In this document: piece after piece, positions 7,104 through 8,326 of the stretch
Position numbering within the stretch: position 1 is the first letter of the stretch
Layout: each line of letters opens with the position of its first letter
Assembly (NCBI RefSeq): GCF_937976265.1
Contig: NZ_CALJRX010000297.1
Location: 1 to 8,326 of the forward strand
Direction: 5' to 3'
Length of the DNA: 8,326 nt
From: an uncultured Haemophilus sp.
GTDB taxonomy: Bacteria; Pseudomonadota; Gammaproteobacteria; Enterobacterales; Pasteurellaceae
Translations under genes and position numbers: made by a program
The notes under the pieces: generated by a model
Database searches by the model: none
What the model saw: only the letters and a program-made list of their open reading frames with translations
What the model was told of the DNA's origin: nothing

Positions 7104-7871
7104 ATGGAGTTGGGGATTGATATATTAGTCATGCTTTTTGCTGCTGCCTTTATTGCCGCATTTATTGATGCGATAGCGGGTGGCGGAGGCTTAATTACAA
7201 TCCCTGCCTTATTAATGACAGGCATGCCACCTGCTATGGCGCTAGGTACAAATAAATTACAAGCATTCGGCGGTGCGTTGTCGGCAAGTATTTACTTTTT
7301 GCGTAAAAGAGCGGTCAATTTATCGGAGTTTTCTTTCATCTTACTGATGATTTTTATCGGCTCGGTGATTGGTACTTTGCTTATTCAAAATTTAGATGCG
7401 TCATTAATTAAAAAAGGGCTTCCATTTCTCATTTTAGCGATCGGCTTATACTTTTTATTGACACCTAAATTGGGCGAAAGTGATCGCAAACAACGAATTT
7501 CTTACGGTGTTTTTGCGTTATGTTTTGGCTCTCTTCTGGGTTTTTATGATGGCTTTTTTGGACCAGGTGTAGGCTCATTAATGAACTTGGCTTGTGTTAC
7601 ATTGCTTGGATTTAATCTCACCAAAGCAACTGCGCATGCGAAAGTGATGAATTTAACCTCAAATTTTGCCTCATTAATTTTCTTCTTTATTGGTGGTCAT
7701 GTGATTTGGACCGTCGGTTTAGTGATGATGGCAGGAAGCCTGATAGGTGCAAATTTAGGTGCCAAAATGGTGATGGCAAAAGGCAAACAACTGATCAGAC
7801 CGATGGTGGTGATTATGTCATTTATCATGACGATAAAAATGGCGTATGATCAAGGTTGGTTTCATTTTTAA
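7104..7871 (+). CDS. yfcA: TSUP (TauE/SafE) family membrane permease, YfcA-like
   Basis: The 255-aa, very hydrophobic protein is a predicted inner-membrane transporter of the TSUP family, whose studied members move sulfur-containing or other small organic anions such as sulfite, sulfoacetate or taurine-related compounds. The family's two-repeat architecture shows directly. DAIAGGGG (22-29) followed by GTNK (48-51) in the first half is echoed by DGFFGPGVG (149-157) and AHAK (177-180) in the second. Roughly seven or eight membrane segments are apparent. The symbol is given because E. coli has yfcA immediately after mepA in the same aroC-mepA order and of similar length. The substrate of YfcA is not established, so none is claimed. 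The start is set by AGGAG at 7092-7096, which overlaps the mepA stop and lies 7 nt before ATG. Coupled translation with mepA is likely. Confidence 0.9.
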   Translation: MELGIDILVMLFAAAFIAAFIDAIAGGGGLITIPALLMTGMPPAMALGTNKLQAFGGALSASIYFLRKRAVNLSEFSFILLMIFIGSVIGTLLIQNLDASLIKKGLPFLILAIGLYFLLTPKLGESDRKQRISYGVFALCFGSLLGFYDGFFGPGVGSLMNLACVTLLGFNLTKATAHAKVMNLTSNFASLIFFFIGGHVIWTVGLVMMAGSLIGANLGAKMVMAKGKQLIRPMVVIMSFIMTIKMAYDQGWFHF

Positions 7872-7880
7872 CGATTGATT

Positions 7881-8326
7881 ATGACAGATTCTCAAAAAAA
7901 ATTACGTATTACGGCACGAACGGGCTATGAACCACATTTTTCATGGTCATATTTGCACCCGAAAAATTGGGGCATTTGGCTCGGTATTTTTGTGCTTTTA
8001 TTATTGGCGTTTGTGCCATTTCGCTTACGCGATAAATTAGCCGAGAAATTGGCTCGCGCGCTGACGAAAAAAATCGGTAAACCACGTATTCGTGCCGAGA
8101 TTAATTTGAAACTCTGTTTCCCAGATTGGACAGCTGAGCAGCGTGACAAAGTGATTGAAGAGATGTTTGTGACGGTCGCACAAGTCATGCTCGGTATTGG
8201 TGAGATTGCCATTCGTTCGAAAAAACATTTACAAAAACGCAGCGAGTTTATTGGTATTGAACATATTAAAAAAGCGAAAGCCGAAGGGCATAACATCATT
8301 TTGATGGTACCACATGGTTGGGCGAT
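7881..8326 (+). CDS. lpxM: Lipid A late acyltransferase LpxM/MsbB, N-terminal part (3' end cut by window edge)
   Basis: The 148 complete visible codons continue in frame to the window edge. LpxM adds a secondary (laurate or myristate) acyl chain from acyl-ACP to the lipid A precursor at the cytoplasmic face of the inner membrane, completing hexa-acylated lipid A. The start resembles E. coli LpxM: HPKNWGIWLGIF against HPRYWGAWLG, then one membrane segment (about 30-48), INLKLCFPDWT against INLSLCFPERS, and EEMFVTVAQ against DEMFATAPQ. The catalytic histidine of the H-x4-D motif is His145 in VPHGWA; its partner aspartate would lie just beyond the edge. These matches favour LpxM over the paralogue LpxL/HtrB. 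ATG is 9 nt after the yfcA stop with no clear Shine-Dalgarno, so coupling is likely. An A8 run covers codons 5-7. Confidence 0.93.
   Translation, partial: MTDSQKKLRITARTGYEPHFSWSYLHPKNWGIWLGIFVLLLLAFVPFRLRDKLAEKLARALTKKIGKPRIRAEINLKLCFPDWTAEQRDKVIEEMFVTVAQVMLGIGEIAIRSKKHLQKRSEFIGIEHIKKAKAEGHNIILMVPHGWA

Noticed and set aside
7925..8299. Antisense ORF of 124 codons on - opposite lpxM
   Set aside because: It is Cys/Ser/Ile-rich with no recognisable family, and it fully overlaps a strongly matching LpxM coding sequence.

Overview
The window reads as ordinary core chromosome of a Pasteurellaceae bacterium, most likely a Haemophilus of the H. influenzae/H. parainfluenzae type. The DNA is AT-rich. 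It carries six exact copies of the 9-bp Haemophilus DNA-uptake core AAGTGCGGT (four on +, two on -), and I found no copy of the alternative Actinobacillus-type core ACAAGCGGT. The proteins closely match gamma-proteobacterial housekeeping families. From memory, the gene order seqA-menE-mscK-aroC-mepA-yfcA-lpxM corresponds to the HI0194-HI0199 region of H. influenzae Rd. The exact species cannot be fixed from sequence alone.

Layout: all seven genes are on the + strand and tightly packed. The 3' part of seqA (1-354) lacks its N-terminal domain because of the window edge. It is followed after 4 nt by menE (359-1711), after 13 nt by a large MscK-type mechanosensitive channel gene (1725-5066), and after 15 nt by aroC (5082-6155). 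A 65-nt gap then leads to mepA (6221-7093), a 10-nt gap to a TSUP/YfcA transporter gene (7104-7871), and a 9-nt gap to lpxM/msbB (7881 to the edge). No stretch over 300 bases lacks a gene. I see no RNA gene, terminator, insertion sequence, CRISPR array or convincing internal promoter, so most or all of it could be one read-through transcription unit. The aroC-mepA gap is the only plausible place for an internal promoter.

Functionally the cluster mixes chromosome replication control (SeqA), chorismate synthesis (AroC) and a chorismate-derived pathway (MenE, menaquinone). The rest concerns the envelope: an osmotic safety valve (MscK), a murein endopeptidase (MepA), a small-anion-type permease (YfcA) and a lipid A acyltransferase (LpxM). 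The aroC-mepA-yfcA block is also found in E. coli, so that half is old conserved synteny.

I do not see an undescribed system here. The observations worth a second look are small: the strict reading-frame placement of the uptake sequences, one of which covers the mscK start codon and signal peptide; clustered GATC sites, one within a 14-bp perfect palindrome; and an A8 tract a few codons into lpxM.
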